The notes beneath the pieces are model-generated. The model worked only from the letters and a program-made list of their open reading frames with translations. It searched no databases and was not told where the DNA came from. Both the position numbers and the translations under genes were made by a program. From assembly GCA_014338405.1 (NCBI GenBank), contig JTDE01000289.1:83798-147797 (forward strand): a stretch of 64,000 bases of DNA, given 5' to 3'. Positions 1 through 11,291 of this stretch are shown here, piece after piece. Position 1 is the stretch's first letter; each line of letters begins with the position of its first letter. The stretch is from Paragonimus skrjabini miyazakii (lineage: Eukaryota; Platyhelminthes; Trematoda; Plagiorchiida; Troglotrematidae).

Positions 1-508
1 TGATATAGATCTTCTTTGTACGATCGATGATTTTCTTGCAGAATATTGTAAACATGATACGACAGCAAAATGTCAAGCTTTCGACGGCGGATAAAAGACG
101 GCAATGTGTCTGACGCAAAGCAGCCAGTCGCACTTGAGCAGTTTCAATGTGATCAGTCGCAATGCGTCTGAGATTATTGCTGGTCACCTTCAGTTTGTTC
201 TTTTTTAAGAACCGAACAAACTGATATAGATATCGACCTTGTTGTGTGCACTCATTGAGGAAAGACATCTTCACAAGTTCACAAGGAACCTTGAATCGCA
301 AACTGGCCACACGAGACAGGAATTTGCAGGTCTCAGCGGGAAATCGTCGCCTTAGAAATTTGAAACAGTTGGTTCCCTTGAACAGTTTGAACGAAGCAGT
401 TAAAACACGAACGATAGTAGATGCAAGCATTTCGTATTGACTCGACAGTACGTCAGTTGCACCAGTACTTTTGATGAACCACCAAAACAACGATTGGCTT
501 CTGTTAAC
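1..508 (-). CDS. Partial coding exon, unrecognised protein
   Basis: Read on the minus strand, one frame is free of stop codons for about 169 codons from near 508 to the window edge, where it runs off. A 169-codon open frame is rare in DNA this AT-rich. The translation looks like a folded helical protein: it contains segments such as KFLSRVASLRFKVPCELVKM, QFVRFLKKNKLKV and ETAQVRLAALRQTHC, rich in Leu, Arg and Lys with evenly spaced hydrophobics. The upstream limit is an in-frame TAG at about 509-511, just before a possible but pyrimidine-poor splice acceptor (AACAG near 502). I do not recognise the family. The first in-frame Met (266-268) lies mid-exon, so I read this as an internal or terminal exon rather than a complete gene. 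No transposon domain is visible in it. Confidence 0.55.
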
Positions 509-3500
509 CTAGACCCTCCTGGTCATCACTATCGCATTGTGGTTCGGCGATTTGGTTCCGCGGAGTTTATTAAGTTCATTGTCAGCAGTAGTGTTAACAG
601 ATCAATATCAATGTCCTACTGTAACTATCCCCCCAACAGTATACAAAACAGCAAAATGCATAAAAATCAACTCCACAACTATCGTCACTAAACCAACTCG
701 GCAGTCAACCAAATGTAGCTCATATTTAGATGTGTGATGAATCATGTTTCACCACACGTATGTCGCTTATATCCAATATGGATGGACACGCTATTTGACC
801 ACGTGTGTCGCACCAGTACGAACGGAGTAATGCGTTGTACCCTGGTTGAGCTGTTTGAGCTTTCACGGGTGTGTACTAGTTGTCTACTGGAATGAAAAAT
901 CGATGACACAACGTCTAATCCGAGCAGACACTCAACAATGAATGAAAACACTCGTTCAGTTCGTTCAAGTATTGACAAAGTTGACCATTGCATACTGTTG
1001 TATCACGTGTGGCTAGCTATCTACCCAGTTCGCGCTGCACATTTTGTCGGCTAGATAATTCCAGTTGAGGTAATTCATCTGATATACAACTAGATAGCTT
1101 AATAGTGCTCACTCAGTAACCCAACAATAACTCGGGTGCCAGCAAAGTGGACATGTTCCTTACTGAGTGACCAAACAGTAGTATCTTTCAAACTGTCGGA
1201 AAAATGTTTTCCTGTCGACCTTCCATTGATAGCGCCTCGAGCTGACGGTTTATATGTGTATCGATTGAAAAAATTCCTATCCATTATTAAATGCTAGGCA
1301 AAAAGCTCAGGAGTATAAAAAACAAGTGTGGGTGAATAGCTGCTGGTCATCAAAACTAGTGACTGCGGTGACTCAATGAGAAATAGTTGTGAAGAAAAGT
1401 GGATGTCTTTAAATGTAAATTCCAACGGAAGTTATCTTACAGCAATCGTTCTAATTTCTGTCCACTTTAGTGTAGTGGTTTGGGCGAAACTGTACAACCA
1501 ACCGTGAAGTTTGAGTGATTATAGAAAGGAAAATTGCATCCATAAACACAGGTTTATTCTTATCCCGTGTCAACTCTAATTAACATGGTAGAATTGTAAA
1601 AACGAATTAGAGGGTTAACACTTTTATCGACGTTCAACCGGATACCTTCTGAGATGAACTTTACCTCGTATATTATTTCTTATTTAAATTATTTGTGAGC
1701 ACAATTTATTGCAGTATTATGCTTTGAATGGTGAGAAAATACTGTACCATGTTGCTACTCTATTTACCCAAACCACGTGACTTTTGGAAATAATTAATAT
1801 TTGACAGTTCCTTTGACCATAACTATTCTGTTTAGTTCCAAATCTCAGTTTTCTTGTGTATGATCCTCTATGGCAAATAACAGTTAGCTATTGCGCTAAT
1901 TAAGCCAGTGTAATTATCTAAATACCTTCACCCAGTTTCCGATATATATAATTGATTGATGGTTGAGAGAATAGAATAGAATTCATCAGATGGCTCAAGT
2001 TTCAATACAAAATATTTGCACGAGTGTGGGGAAACATGTCACATCATGTTACATCAACAAAAACACCCACTTGATATGAATAAATTAGAGATAACCCAGG
2101 AACCCAGTTAATAATATACAACCTCCTTTGATATCATAAGTATATGCAGATGATAACCATAGTCCCACATATTTTTCTTCTCATACTGGCGACACGTTGA
2201 TATATATTAATGCAACTCAGTTTTATTTATATCAACGGAATCCAAGTTATATCCTCACATAACAGAGAAAAGGTAAATTGTTTTCTATCCAAAATGACGG
2301 TGACAGTAGGAAGTAAACGATTTATTAGAAATTTTACGACCTGTTCCTGTACAAAGAAATGACGACGGTTGAGCTTAATTTATGGCAGGTTTGTCGTTAG
2401 AAAAAGTTACGTGTCACTTCAGTAACTCATAACAGTGAACATGAATATTACGAGATATTTGTCGGGTTGTTGGTTACAGAAAATTGTGTAAACTAACCGT
2501 GTTTCCTAAGAGGAATCAAACAAACTTAGATTGCAAAATCAACCGCTATGTGCACAGAAAATATCTACCAAATGAACAATAATCCATTGATGGTTTGTGT
2601 TATGTTCACGAAGGACTACTTCCATAAGCAATGAACGATGTGGTTCCTTGTTACGTCACGAGCTAATGAACCAGCCCTAAAGATAAACAAGATAACCGGT
2701 CAATAACAAGTGTTTGTTGATTAATGATGTTGACTTGAGCATGCGTCTCTGTGATCTCGTTGAAGGCTACACTGTCGATTTATTCAACCAAAAAGAAACA
2801 TACACACTGAACCTTACATCATGAGTAATATCTGTTGGATCTGCCAAAGCTCGTCTGTTACGTTTTTCGTCTTTTCTCAGGCATGATGTGGAGCGATGAA
2901 GCCGTTGCGTTGTTTGGTTTGTTTGTAGAAAGCGGATCCTTCATTTACTTATATTTGTCGTTGCCGTGTGCAGTAAACGATCATGACGAGTTTTGTACCA
3001 TAACCGCGCATTAAATGTTTACTTTCTTCCTCTTTATAACGATAACTGATTGTCTGTTAAAACTCCTTTCTTGATGTTGTTTGACACGTTCTCATCTTCA
3101 TTTACATCCAACTGTTTTAATGAGATCATTTCCCGTTGATTAGTGGCGGTTTGTAAACACATGCTTAGGTGCTTCATTTTGAACTCCTTTGATGGATAAT
3201 TTGTGTACCCGGTTGATTCAAATCCAAGGTGAGATAGTGCCTTTATTGTAATTTTAATAAATAGTACCGTATAAATTACAATCGTTTCGACCGCGTTTTC
3301 TGACGTTTTTTGCATTTGGAAGATAGTCCCGTTGACCCGACCGTCTGAATAAGCGTTATTGGAATTGTGGATTGCGCGTTACCCAGTGAATCACCCTAAA
3401 TCGTCAGCAGAGATTTAACAATGCGTGTACACTTAACGTAACTGTCCCCCGGCTACAATGTATATATGTATGTTACAACTTATGTATGTATTGAGTTAGT

Positions 3501-3848
3501 TTCATGAACGCATGATTAGGGTATATGTCCGTTAGAAAACTTAGTTGATGTTATTTTTCCTCAAACTTCGTTTGTGATGGACCGAGTTCCATTGAATTTA
3601 ATGATTCCAAAAGCCCCATAAGTTCATTAGAATTAAAGGATGTTTTGGCCAACAGTCTGCCTTCGGTTATTCCTCAAAAGACCAATTACACAGTATTTCA
3701 TATTATCATGGCTGTCAAGCAAGCAAATTCAAAAGCGATTAGTCACATATTTAAGTCACGTGGTTGTGAACTGGAGTGCAGTTGATCTCCGGAGGTGTTA
3801 CATCGGTAACGGGGACGATGGTAACCGTAAGGCCTGAACAGAATAATT
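509..3848. other. No confident gene; two small minus-strand frames
   Basis: Two minus-strand open frames look mildly protein-like: 1099-1284 (61 codons, begins with a true ATG, ends LLSEHY) and 742-993 (83 codons, true ATG). They may be exons or remnants of the gene whose exon runs off the left edge, but their splice phases do not join cleanly. A third minus frame at 3034-3315 reads through sequence containing the phrase GTCGAAACG followed by an AT-rich stretch, which resembles the outer end of a Penelope-like element more than a gene. The rest is AT-rich sequence in which I see nothing definite. Confidence 0.3.
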
Positions 3849-4022
3849 CTAAGCGCAAAACTGCAGAATGCGCGACCGAATTCCAATCGTTTTTGCGGTG
3901 GCCAGCATACGCAATTTGACTCCTCTGGATTGACGGTTGGGAAAGCGGTAAATGGGTTGGAAAGCTACTTCCGGTGAGACTTGGTGCCTTGAGTCAACAA
4001 GATACGTCAGAGTTGCACTCGA
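3849..4022 (-). pseudogene. Penelope-like element, GIY-YIG endonuclease C-terminal scrap
   Basis: The minus-strand translation contains LTYLVDSRHQVSPEVAF followed by an Arg/Lys-rich stretch and AKTIGIR. This aligns by eye with the end of the better-preserved PLE at 42.3-43.0 kb (LAHLVGSGHQVNTDHAF ... AEAIGIR). It is the region just downstream of the GIY-YIG catalytic motifs. No RT or catalytic part is present, so it is a dead 5'-truncated fragment. Confidence 0.6.
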
Positions 4023-4164
4023 AATGAACTCCACCTCACTCTTCGTCAGCAATAGTCTTGTGACTAACTGCTCTTGATTTTGTTCGCTTAATAACCATGA
4101 TAATATAAAATGTTATGTGATTGGCACAAGGATGAATAGCCGAAAACAGACTGTTCTCCAGAAC

Positions 4165-4265
4165 ACCGAATTATCATATGTGAACACTCAACCACTTCCG
4201 CTTGTGAGTAATGATCAGGTTGCCCGATCGCCTCGAGAGGAGACACAGTAACTGTCCTGTTAACT
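4165..4265 (-). mobile_element. SINE fragment (5' region only)
   Basis: About 100 bp matching 40622-40715, the part of the SINE that lies upstream of its tRNA-like head. Shared landmarks in order are CCGAATTATCATATGTG, GTAATGATCA, CCGATCGCCTCGA and GAGACACAGTAACTGTCC. The tRNA-like head and ribozyme are missing. Orientation is minus, inferred from the complete copy. Confidence 0.6.
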
Positions 4266-4355
4266 CCAATCGATGACCCCTCGACTAGGTCTTCTCTCTA
4301 AATTGAAATCACAGAAATCATTCAATTTTTGAGCGGTATTTGATTACTGATCAGC

Positions 4356-4563
4356 AGTAGGGGATTTTGATTTTCATATGGATTGAACATCACCCAAAAT
4401 TGATCGCAGCTGTCGCATTCCCATAGACTTTGCAGTCGGCCCCTATCCAAAAGAAGCACTAGACTCGAGTTTTGCTTTAATAAGAGCCCGTCAGTAATAC
4501 ATATCATCGCCAATGCTGGGACCTGAACCACGGATACGCTGTTCATGAGGCAACCGTGTTTAC
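4356..4563 (-). mobile_element. HHR-SINE copy, left arm of a head-to-head pair
   Basis: A tRNA-derived SINE on the minus strand. Its B-box-like stretch is the reverse complement of GGACCTGAACCACGG. The hammerhead region is present but mutated: CTGACGA has become CTGACGG, stem II no longer pairs, and the GAAA of the core reads AAAA. The ribozyme is therefore probably dead. The copy forms a 208-bp inverted repeat with 4629-4836. Confidence 0.8.
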
Positions 4564-4579
4564 AACTGTGATTGAGTGT

Positions 4580-4836
4580 TCGTATATGATAATTTGGTCG
4601 TGTCTGATGTGAGGTCATTGGCTCAATGGTAAACACGGTTGCCTCATGAACAGCGTATCTGTGGTTCAAGTCTCGGCACTGGCGATAATATGTATTACTG
4701 ACGAGCTCTAATGAGAGCGAAACTCGAGTCTAGTGCTTCTTTTGGAAAGGGGCCGACTGCAGAGTCTATGTGAATGCGACAGCTGCGATCAATTGTGGGT
4801 GATGTTCAATCTATATGAAAATCAAAATCCCCTACT
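4580..4836 (+). mobile_element. HHR-SINE copy, right arm of a head-to-head pair
   Basis: A tRNA-derived SINE on the plus strand. An A-box-like TGGCTCAATGGT (about 4619-4630) and a B-box-like GGTTCAAGTCTC (about 4664) mark an internal RNA polymerase III promoter; the putative anticodon position reads CAT inside CTCATGA. The head is followed by an intact-looking hammerhead ribozyme (4692-4736) and a tail ending near CCCCTACT. The upstream part seen at 40.6-40.7 kb is mostly missing. Confidence 0.85.
4692..4736 (+). ncRNA. Hammerhead ribozyme in SINE
   Basis: All core positions of a type I hammerhead can be read in order: stem I 5' strand GTATTA, core CTGACGA, stem II GCTC / GAGC closing a 6-nt loop, core GAAA, a very short stem III (C...G around TCGA), then the cleavage triplet GTC and stem I 3' strand TAGTGC. 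GTATTA pairs with TAGTGC along six base pairs, two of them G-U. Self-cleavage would occur after the C of GTC. Hammerheads in a tRNA-derived SINE are known from the schistosome Sm-alpha family; activity here is inferred from the core, not shown. Confidence 0.8.
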
Positions 4837-7397
4837 ACTCATCGGATTGAGTATTATTGTACGAATTACATTAATTTTCCGATGAACTTTGCACAAATGG
4901 TTAAGGGACACCCAGGTACGTCGATTCTTAGAAGAGTAAATGCCACTATGTCAGCTATAGATTCGCGCGAGACGAGAAGGGTTGAATGTAAAATGTGAAT
5001 GTTTTTGACCATTAGTTGTTCAAGCGTGTGAAAATGTCCTGACTGCACCACCTGTCACACTTCTTTCTGCTCAAGATGACCGTTGTCTTCAAAAATTGCT
5101 GGCCAGTTCAAAAAGGTGATAGGCAAAAATACGATAGGTTCTTGTTGCTAGTGACCTAGTTTCCGTCTTTTGCTAGCATTTTTCAGCAATTTTGAAACTA
5201 TTCTCATGAGGAAGAGCTCCGTCCGACAGCTAAAACTTCACAAGCGCACCCAAACAGGTTACTCCGATCAGGAACGAAGATGCTTAACAATGTTGAAAGG
5301 TGGAATTTGATAACTACAGGGGATAGATAACGATTTCTAATTGACAATGTATTTTCTTGTTCAGAAGTGTGTGTTAAAAGGGGTATTTCAGATGGAACAA
5401 CCACAACAATCTATTTAGTGTTCACAATAAGACTTAGAAACTGACCTGAGCAGCTGAGGAATAAGAGGTAAAACGGACTACATAGTGAGCTAAATTTGGC
5501 TGAAATCGGACAAGGTTGCTCTGGGATATGCGTGGTCACTTGTCTTGTTGAACAAAGCAAATTGAAGCAACTACTATTGGTTGGCTGGCTAATATCGGGT
5601 AGTACTCGCAGGTGATACCGACTCTATACTCAGTGCACTAGCAAACAAGCGTGCTTGCTGTTAGATGGCGATAATCTAAATGATGTCGACAACTGCTTTC
5701 TAATTCTTTATTTGCTGGTTAGCGTTCAGCATACAAATGTGTTTTACAGGGTTTCTAAAATGTTTTACCTAAAGACTGCAAATAACTAAACAGTGCAAAC
5801 CAACCTTCATCTACTCGGGTTTCTTAGCTACTTGGAAATTTCACTATAACGGTAGCCACCGTGAAATGGTTTCAGTTACATTAAGAGGCAGTAAGTGGAC
5901 AATATGAATCTTGCGCCTACCATACTTGGTACTTGTCTGTTACTGTAGTACATATTCTCCATTTTGTTGTTCTGTTGACGACGAGAAACTCCACAACTAT
6001 GATTGGAACACTTTGTACTATCCTAGGGCTGGGGCACTTCTCTCTAAGATTTGGATATTTATATTTGAGTTTTACTTCCTGGTTATTTTCAGTTTTTATG
6101 TTCCCTTCCCAGCTTTCTGTCGTGGTGCCTCCCACTTAATAAAACCGTCTCAAACCAGCGTCTTCACTCCTTTGTTTGTTAAGCATTTGCAGATAGCAGC
6201 GGAACTGCAAGCCAGACATACAATTTTGATATACATTTAATTTCTGGACTTTAGATAAAGTGTTCTTGCGAGTGAAGTTAAACATTTCAATCAACGACGG
6301 TGATAAATTCGGCTGTAATACTTAGATAGGATAGTACTTAACATCTCAGTTTCATCGTTTGTTTAAGGAACTGCGACGGTGAACCTTAAAAACGCTGTAA
6401 CAAATTAAAACCAATGCAAAATAACCTGTAGATCAAGTTTGCTGTGCGAACGATGCACGATTAATTTCCAGGGTTGTATCGGAACGTTATGTCAATAAAA
6501 CCGGCGGATTTCTCTCTCTTTTAACGAAGCCAATGTAGTATAACGAATCAAAAACAAAATTCGCCAATGACCATCCCTTGTTTATAACCACAGTGCTGTC
6601 CTATACAGTGAATATCATTTAGGAATAGAAAAGTATCACTCTAGAGGGACAGACTTCAGGAAGGGGGGAGGAAACCCCTGCTAGTATTCCGTAAACTGAA
6701 CATTAATTTCATCGTGATTTATCGCGAAATAGCAAGCGTTCACTATGCCCACAGTATGTGTCCAAGTCATACTGAAGACAGGAAAACATGAAAAACCACT
6801 CGATACTTTTCATTGTGAGCGAGTACTTTCCACTAGCTGTTTCGTTCATCCCCCTATTTAAATGTTCTCATCTGCTGGAGGCTCATCCTACATTAAGCTC
6901 CGATCAATTTTGTTTTGAAAAATGCTGCATAGCAAACAAGCTCGTTTTTAGTGATTCATCATCAGACTAAATACATCACGCTCAAATCACACATTTTACA
7001 GAGGAATCAGTAACAGCGTATATAGGGTACAGGTGGTCAATGAAGTCAGTCAGTTCAATGCCACACTGCAATTAAGAACCTACCTGAACAGTGGGTCTTG
7101 ACAGGCTAACATAGTCGGAGTTAGCCAAGGCAGATCCAAAACCTGAACAAAAAGTTTTCGAGTGTACAGGGATGAGTTGCACAAGCGAACTCCATCAGCT
7201 TCAGCTGTGGATAGAGACTGGACATACCACTCAAACAGATCAACTCAACGAAGCCTTACTCACAGTTTCCAATTATTCCGAAACGGTACGTCCACAGTTT
7301 TTCTTCTTTAAATCTGGACAAATTGTTACTCGAAATACTATCCCTAGGCTCTTAATCATGTTATCCACAGCGTAAAACTAGACAGTTGGATTTAGAG
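4837..7397. other. No gene seen
   Basis: AT-rich sequence with only short, mutually overlapping open frames (for example three competing frames at 5911-6240, none with convincing composition). A GTAAGT donor-like site sits at 5891. A frame at 7172-7375 starts with ATG but has no recognisable domain. Confidence 0.3.
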
Positions 7398-8021
7398 ATG
7401 CAGTTTGAGAATTTGTTCGCACAGTTGTTTGATCTCGTTCCTACTTCGACGTTAGATGAGAGGCAACTGAAACCTACGTTAGTGAACTTCTGTTATCATT
7501 ACTTGCGCTGTGGTCCGGCATCAAAATCATTTTTGATGACAAAACATCTCTTAGCAGTGAAACACTTGGGGTGAAATGAGAATATTCTAATTTCTAGGCC
7601 CGACAAAGTTGCTGATATGGTATTGCTTAACGAAGCAGATTATATTAACAAAATGCGCACCACATTAGAAGATGGGGTCGAGTTTGAGAAAAAGGATTAT
7701 AAAAAAGATAAAACTTCTTAGATCGAGAAGGCAATATCAAAATCCCTGTGGTGTTTAAAACAGAGTGGAATTATTGATTCGGCCACATTTGGAAGAATTT
7801 GCCCCATGGGAAAAATGATTCCCAGGCTGTACGGGTCACCTACAGTTTACAAAGTTGGGGTAGCGCTCAGACCAATTTTGGACATGCCTAAATATGCTGT
7901 GAAAGCTTATTCTGAACGCTATCACATTAACCTTACAAAGGGCATTACTAAGAGTTCTCTAACTCAGTTGTCAAAAGGTGAAAACTTTGATAGTAAACTC
8001 GTCCAAAGCTGTGTAGCATGA
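7398..8021 (+). pseudogene. Penelope-like element, reverse transcriptase N-terminal fragment
   Basis: The translation matches, segment by segment, the N-terminal half of the PLE protein at 43.4-44.3 kb. QFENLFAQLFDLVP corresponds to QFKNLLGQTQDLTP; ISRPDKVADMVLLNEADYI to LSRPDKGAGIVILNRSDYI; and PRLYGSPTVYKVGVALRPIL to PRLYGLPKVHKPGVPVRSVL. The frame is broken by a stop after KHLG (about 7572), another after KDKTS (about 7720), and probable frame changes. The catalytic motifs and the endonuclease domain are absent. The fragment ends where the RTE 5' region begins, so the LINE may have inserted at or next to it. Confidence 0.75.
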
Positions 8022-8068
8022 ATAGAAACCCACTTCATATGTACACTTGAGATAAATTTCAAGTCGAA

Positions 8069-8131
8069 TGTCTCCGACCTATACTGCTATCCCGACCTAT
8101 ACTACTACCTCCCGACAATACTGCTACCTCG
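8069..8131 (+). repeat. Short tandem repeat in LINE 5' region
   Basis: About three imperfect copies of a roughly 20-bp unit built on CCCGACCTATACTGCTA. It lies upstream of the LINE coding region and is probably part of its 5' untranslated or promoter region. Confidence 0.6.
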
Positions 8132-8380
8132 GCGAGGTCGTCGGGCTTGTGTACTGTTTTGATCCGGTGGGCTATGCTAAATAGGACTCCGGTCCTTCCA
8201 GGTGAAACCCTGTCAGACAGGTCAAGGGAGAGCAGTCAGACGAAAAGCAGTTAAACTCATAGGATTTTATATCACACTACTTACCGCGAAGGAGTGCTTA
8301 GGTAGTGAGACACGATCCTATGGGCATACAGCAGAATTATTTTCATAGTTGCGGCACTGCTGTCTTCTGTATCACGAAGA

Positions 8381-10156
8381 ATGGGGTTAGAAAAGATATC
8401 CTCAAACACAGAGCATTCCGATCGCCCAACGGTTGACCGTGATCGCCGGCGTATTATCCAATACGGTCGAAAAACATTTGTTATCTCTGAAAAGCCTGAT
8501 GTAGCTTGGAGTACATCCACTGCGCGCGGCAGTGCTCAGAATGAAACATCCATGTCTTATTCACTGCGCCTTCGGTCTAGGCAAGCCCCTCACCTCCAAG
8601 AGAGTCAGACCCTCAAGTCATTGGCTCCGAGTGGGGTTCCCCAAGAAAACCCCATATCCTGTTATCTCGCAGGTCAGAATTTTGGGTCAGAGATTCGGGG
8701 TGGGGTCCCTCAAGTCAACCTTCTTCCGCGGCATAAACGACCGAGAAGTACCAGAAGTTATAATTCTCTCGACAGTTACAATACTAACCGATCTCGACAT
8801 TCTCCTACTGTTTCCCATCCTATTTCTTCTGCCTTTCATATGCCTTCGGGCGATAATTGTTTTCTGAGGCAAAGGCAACTGGTAAACATTGACGCTAAAG
8901 CCGAATCTCGTGGTCAAACTGGAGTGGGAATCGCACTGAATCGCAGAGCGGAGCAGTGCTTGCTCGATTGGATCCCAGTAAGCAGTCGCTTGTGCGCTGC
9001 CAGACTCAATAGGGCGGTTAAAGTCTGTCGACGCAAATCAGACAGGCGTTGTTTATTCATTATATCGGCGCACACTTCAACGGAGAGCTGTTCAGATGCT
9101 ACCAATCGTGTGTTCTATAAAGCTCTCGTTGACCTTCTGAGGCAAACTAAACACCCAGACATCATTATAATAGCTGGCGATTTTAATGCTCTGCTTGGTC
9201 GTCTTTCTCTGGATGAGAAGCGGCTAGGAGGTATGTTTGGTGTCCGGGCACAACGCACTGATAATGGCGAAAGAATGCTGCAGCTGTGCGCATCCCACGG
9301 TCTGTATATTTCGAACACCGCATTCCAACAAAGGAAGAGGCGCTGTGTTACTTGGAGACCTTCGTGTGCTTCTCAGTCGTGGACACAGTTGGAGCACACA
9401 GCATTCAGTTATAGGTGGCACCACTCTGTTAAGGACTGTCATGCCTTTTGGAGCAACCACCTGGACTCGGACCATTCTGTTGTGCGTGCCCGTTTCGTTT
9501 TGTCATTTTCTCAGAGGACTTATGCTAGTAAATGCAAAGTGCTTGATTGGCATTCGAGCAATGAGGATGTGAAGAACGCTTACCAGAGGGCGTTGGTGAA
9601 GAAGTTGCCCAGTTCGAGTCAGATGAAGAATCCTAATGAACACTGAGAACAAATCGCCGAAGCTATGAAAGCATGCTCTAAACAAGCATATTCCGAAGGA
9701 GCTGTTCAGTTGCGATATAACTGGATTTCCATCATGTCGATAAACCTGATTAACGAGCGTCGCTCGATTCCACCTGGTTCTGAATATGATGTCCACCGTC
9801 GTGAACTTGAACGCAAGCTGACTAAAAGCTTGCGCAAAGACCGTGAGCAATACTTGATCGAACAATCGGAAGAGATGGGCGGAGCCTTTTTATCTGGGAA
9901 TAGAAGAAGGCTTTCATCTCTGATCCGTGGTTGTACTGGTCGTCTATTCGGTGCAAGCGAGACTATATGTGAAAGAGGTGGTTCACAAACCACCAGTCAA
10001 TCGCGCCGACTCGACAGGTGGGCTGAACATTTTGAAGAACAATTCAGTTGGCCTCAACTAGATCATGTGGATGACGGGACCCGAATGGTCAGTTATTGCG
10101 TTTCAGACAGTCATACGTCTGAAGCAGAAGTGGTCCTGAAGCTATTGAGTTATTGA
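8381..10156 (+). pseudogene. RTE LINE endonuclease and linker region
   Basis: One reading frame from 8381 to 10156 is interrupted only by a TGA at 9644-9646. The endonuclease part is clear from about 8920: IIIAGDFNALLGRL carries the conserved GDFN, TWRP follows, and HLDSDHSVVRARF carries the terminal catalytic SDH. The front of the endonuclease domain (the usual WNV...E region) is not visible, so the domain looks 5'-deleted. Between 9665 and 10156 comes the linker, including DRWAEHFEEQFSW, a phrase typical of RTE proteins. After about 10130 the reading shifts to another frame (IELLKRKKVPGPD), showing a frameshift. The product would be a nuclease that nicks target DNA for target-primed reverse transcription; this copy is dead. 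Confidence 0.85.
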
Positions 10157-10398
10157 AGCGTAAGAAGGTTCCTGGTCCAGACCTCCTCCCCCCTTCTCTT
10201 TTTAAGGATGGTGGGAGAGGTTGATATCAGAACTGACGCGACTCCTCCAGACGATCTGGGAGACTGAAGCGGTGCCTCGTGATCGGGGCAATTCTACGTC
10301 GACTCACTAAGCTCAGAGGAAGCCAGATACGCAAAGAATAGGCACGATTCCGATCCGGTCGAGGGTGAGTTGATCATAGTTTTACCTTACGACGGATC

Positions 10399-11190
10399 TT
10401 GGAACATCGGCACTGTTACAGACAGCCGACGGCCGTGGTCTTTTCGGACCTGAAGGCTGCTTTCGATTCAGTTGCTCGCAACGTTCTTCGGAACTGTCTT
10501 CTCCGCAAGGGAGTACTACGGAAATACGTGAATCTGTTGAAGTCACTGTATGCTCACTCTGCAAGCAGGGTGAAAGTTTATGGACAACTATCTCCGGCGT
10601 TCATCACATCTACTGGTGTTCGTCAGGGGTGTCCGATTTCCCCAGTCCTGTTCAATTTTGTCATGGGGGATGTTCTGAAAGGTGCGCTTTGGGAATACAG
10701 TGGGCTTGACGTTGAGCTTTCTCTTGGCGCTAGATTGACCGATCTAGAGTGCGCGGACAATATTGTCTTACGTAACTATTCTGCCGAAAGCATGCAGACC
10801 ATGCTGGACAGGTTGAACATCCGAGCTGGTTTGTATGGAATGCGCTTTGCACCTTCAAAGTGCAAAGTGTTTCTTCAAGACTGGGACACTTCAACTCCTA
10901 CTTTCTTCATTGCAGGTAATCCGCTTGAGACTGTAGACAGTTTCACATACTTGGGTAGCACTATCTGGTCAGCCTGTAATATTGTCGATGAGATATCCGC
11001 GAGGATAACAAACGCACTAGTTGCCTTTGCCAAACTGCGTCATCTGTGGTATCGTAAAGACGTTCGGTTGTCGCTGAAAGGGGGTTATATAATGCCTGTG
11101 TACGTTCCATTTTGCCTTATGGTTTGTAAACGTGGCCTGTTCACAAGGAAGATATCAACAGGCTTGCTGTGTTTGACCATCGTTGTCTCC
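10399..11190 (+). pseudogene. RTE LINE reverse transcriptase, copy A
   Basis: Reverse transcriptase motifs appear in order. Motif A is VFSDLKAAFDSV, motif B is GVRQGCPISPVLFNF, and motif C reads LECADNIVL where an active enzyme has F/YADD. The second catalytic Asp is therefore Asn. The conserved SKCKVFLQDW and VDSFTYLGSTI follow. The frame is open from about 10399 to the gap, and the start is not a Met: a deletion joins this part to the linker. RT would copy the element's RNA into DNA at the target site; this copy should be inactive. Confidence 0.85.
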
Positions 11191-11191
11191 G

Positions 11192-11291
11192 NNNNNNNNN
11201 NNNNNNNNNNNNNNNNNNNNNNNNNNNNNNNNNNNNNNNNNNNNNNNNNNNNNNNNNNNNNNNNNNNNNNNNNNNNNNNNNNNNNNNNNNN
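11192..11291. other. Assembly gap (100 N)
   Basis: Exactly 100 unknown bases, the usual size for a gap of unknown length. The sequence that resumes at 11292 restarts at the equivalent of 10014 in copy A, about 1.28 kb further back in the same element. Confidence 0.99.

Larger units (their letters stand above)
8041..11191 (+). mobile_element. RTE-clade LINE, copy A (cut by assembly gap)
   Basis: A non-LTR retrotransposon with an AP-type endonuclease part followed by a reverse transcriptase, in the order expected for the RTE clade. The 5' part (8041-8380) is non-coding and holds short tandem repeats. Coding remnants are at 8381-10156 and 10399-11190. A shared internal deletion near 10280-10300 removes much of the segment before RT motif A. 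The copy stops at the run of Ns. It cannot move on its own because of stops, frameshifts and a changed catalytic motif. Confidence 0.85.

Noticed and set aside
5911..6240. Small membrane protein
   Set aside because: Three frames on both strands are open over the same bases and none has coding-like composition.
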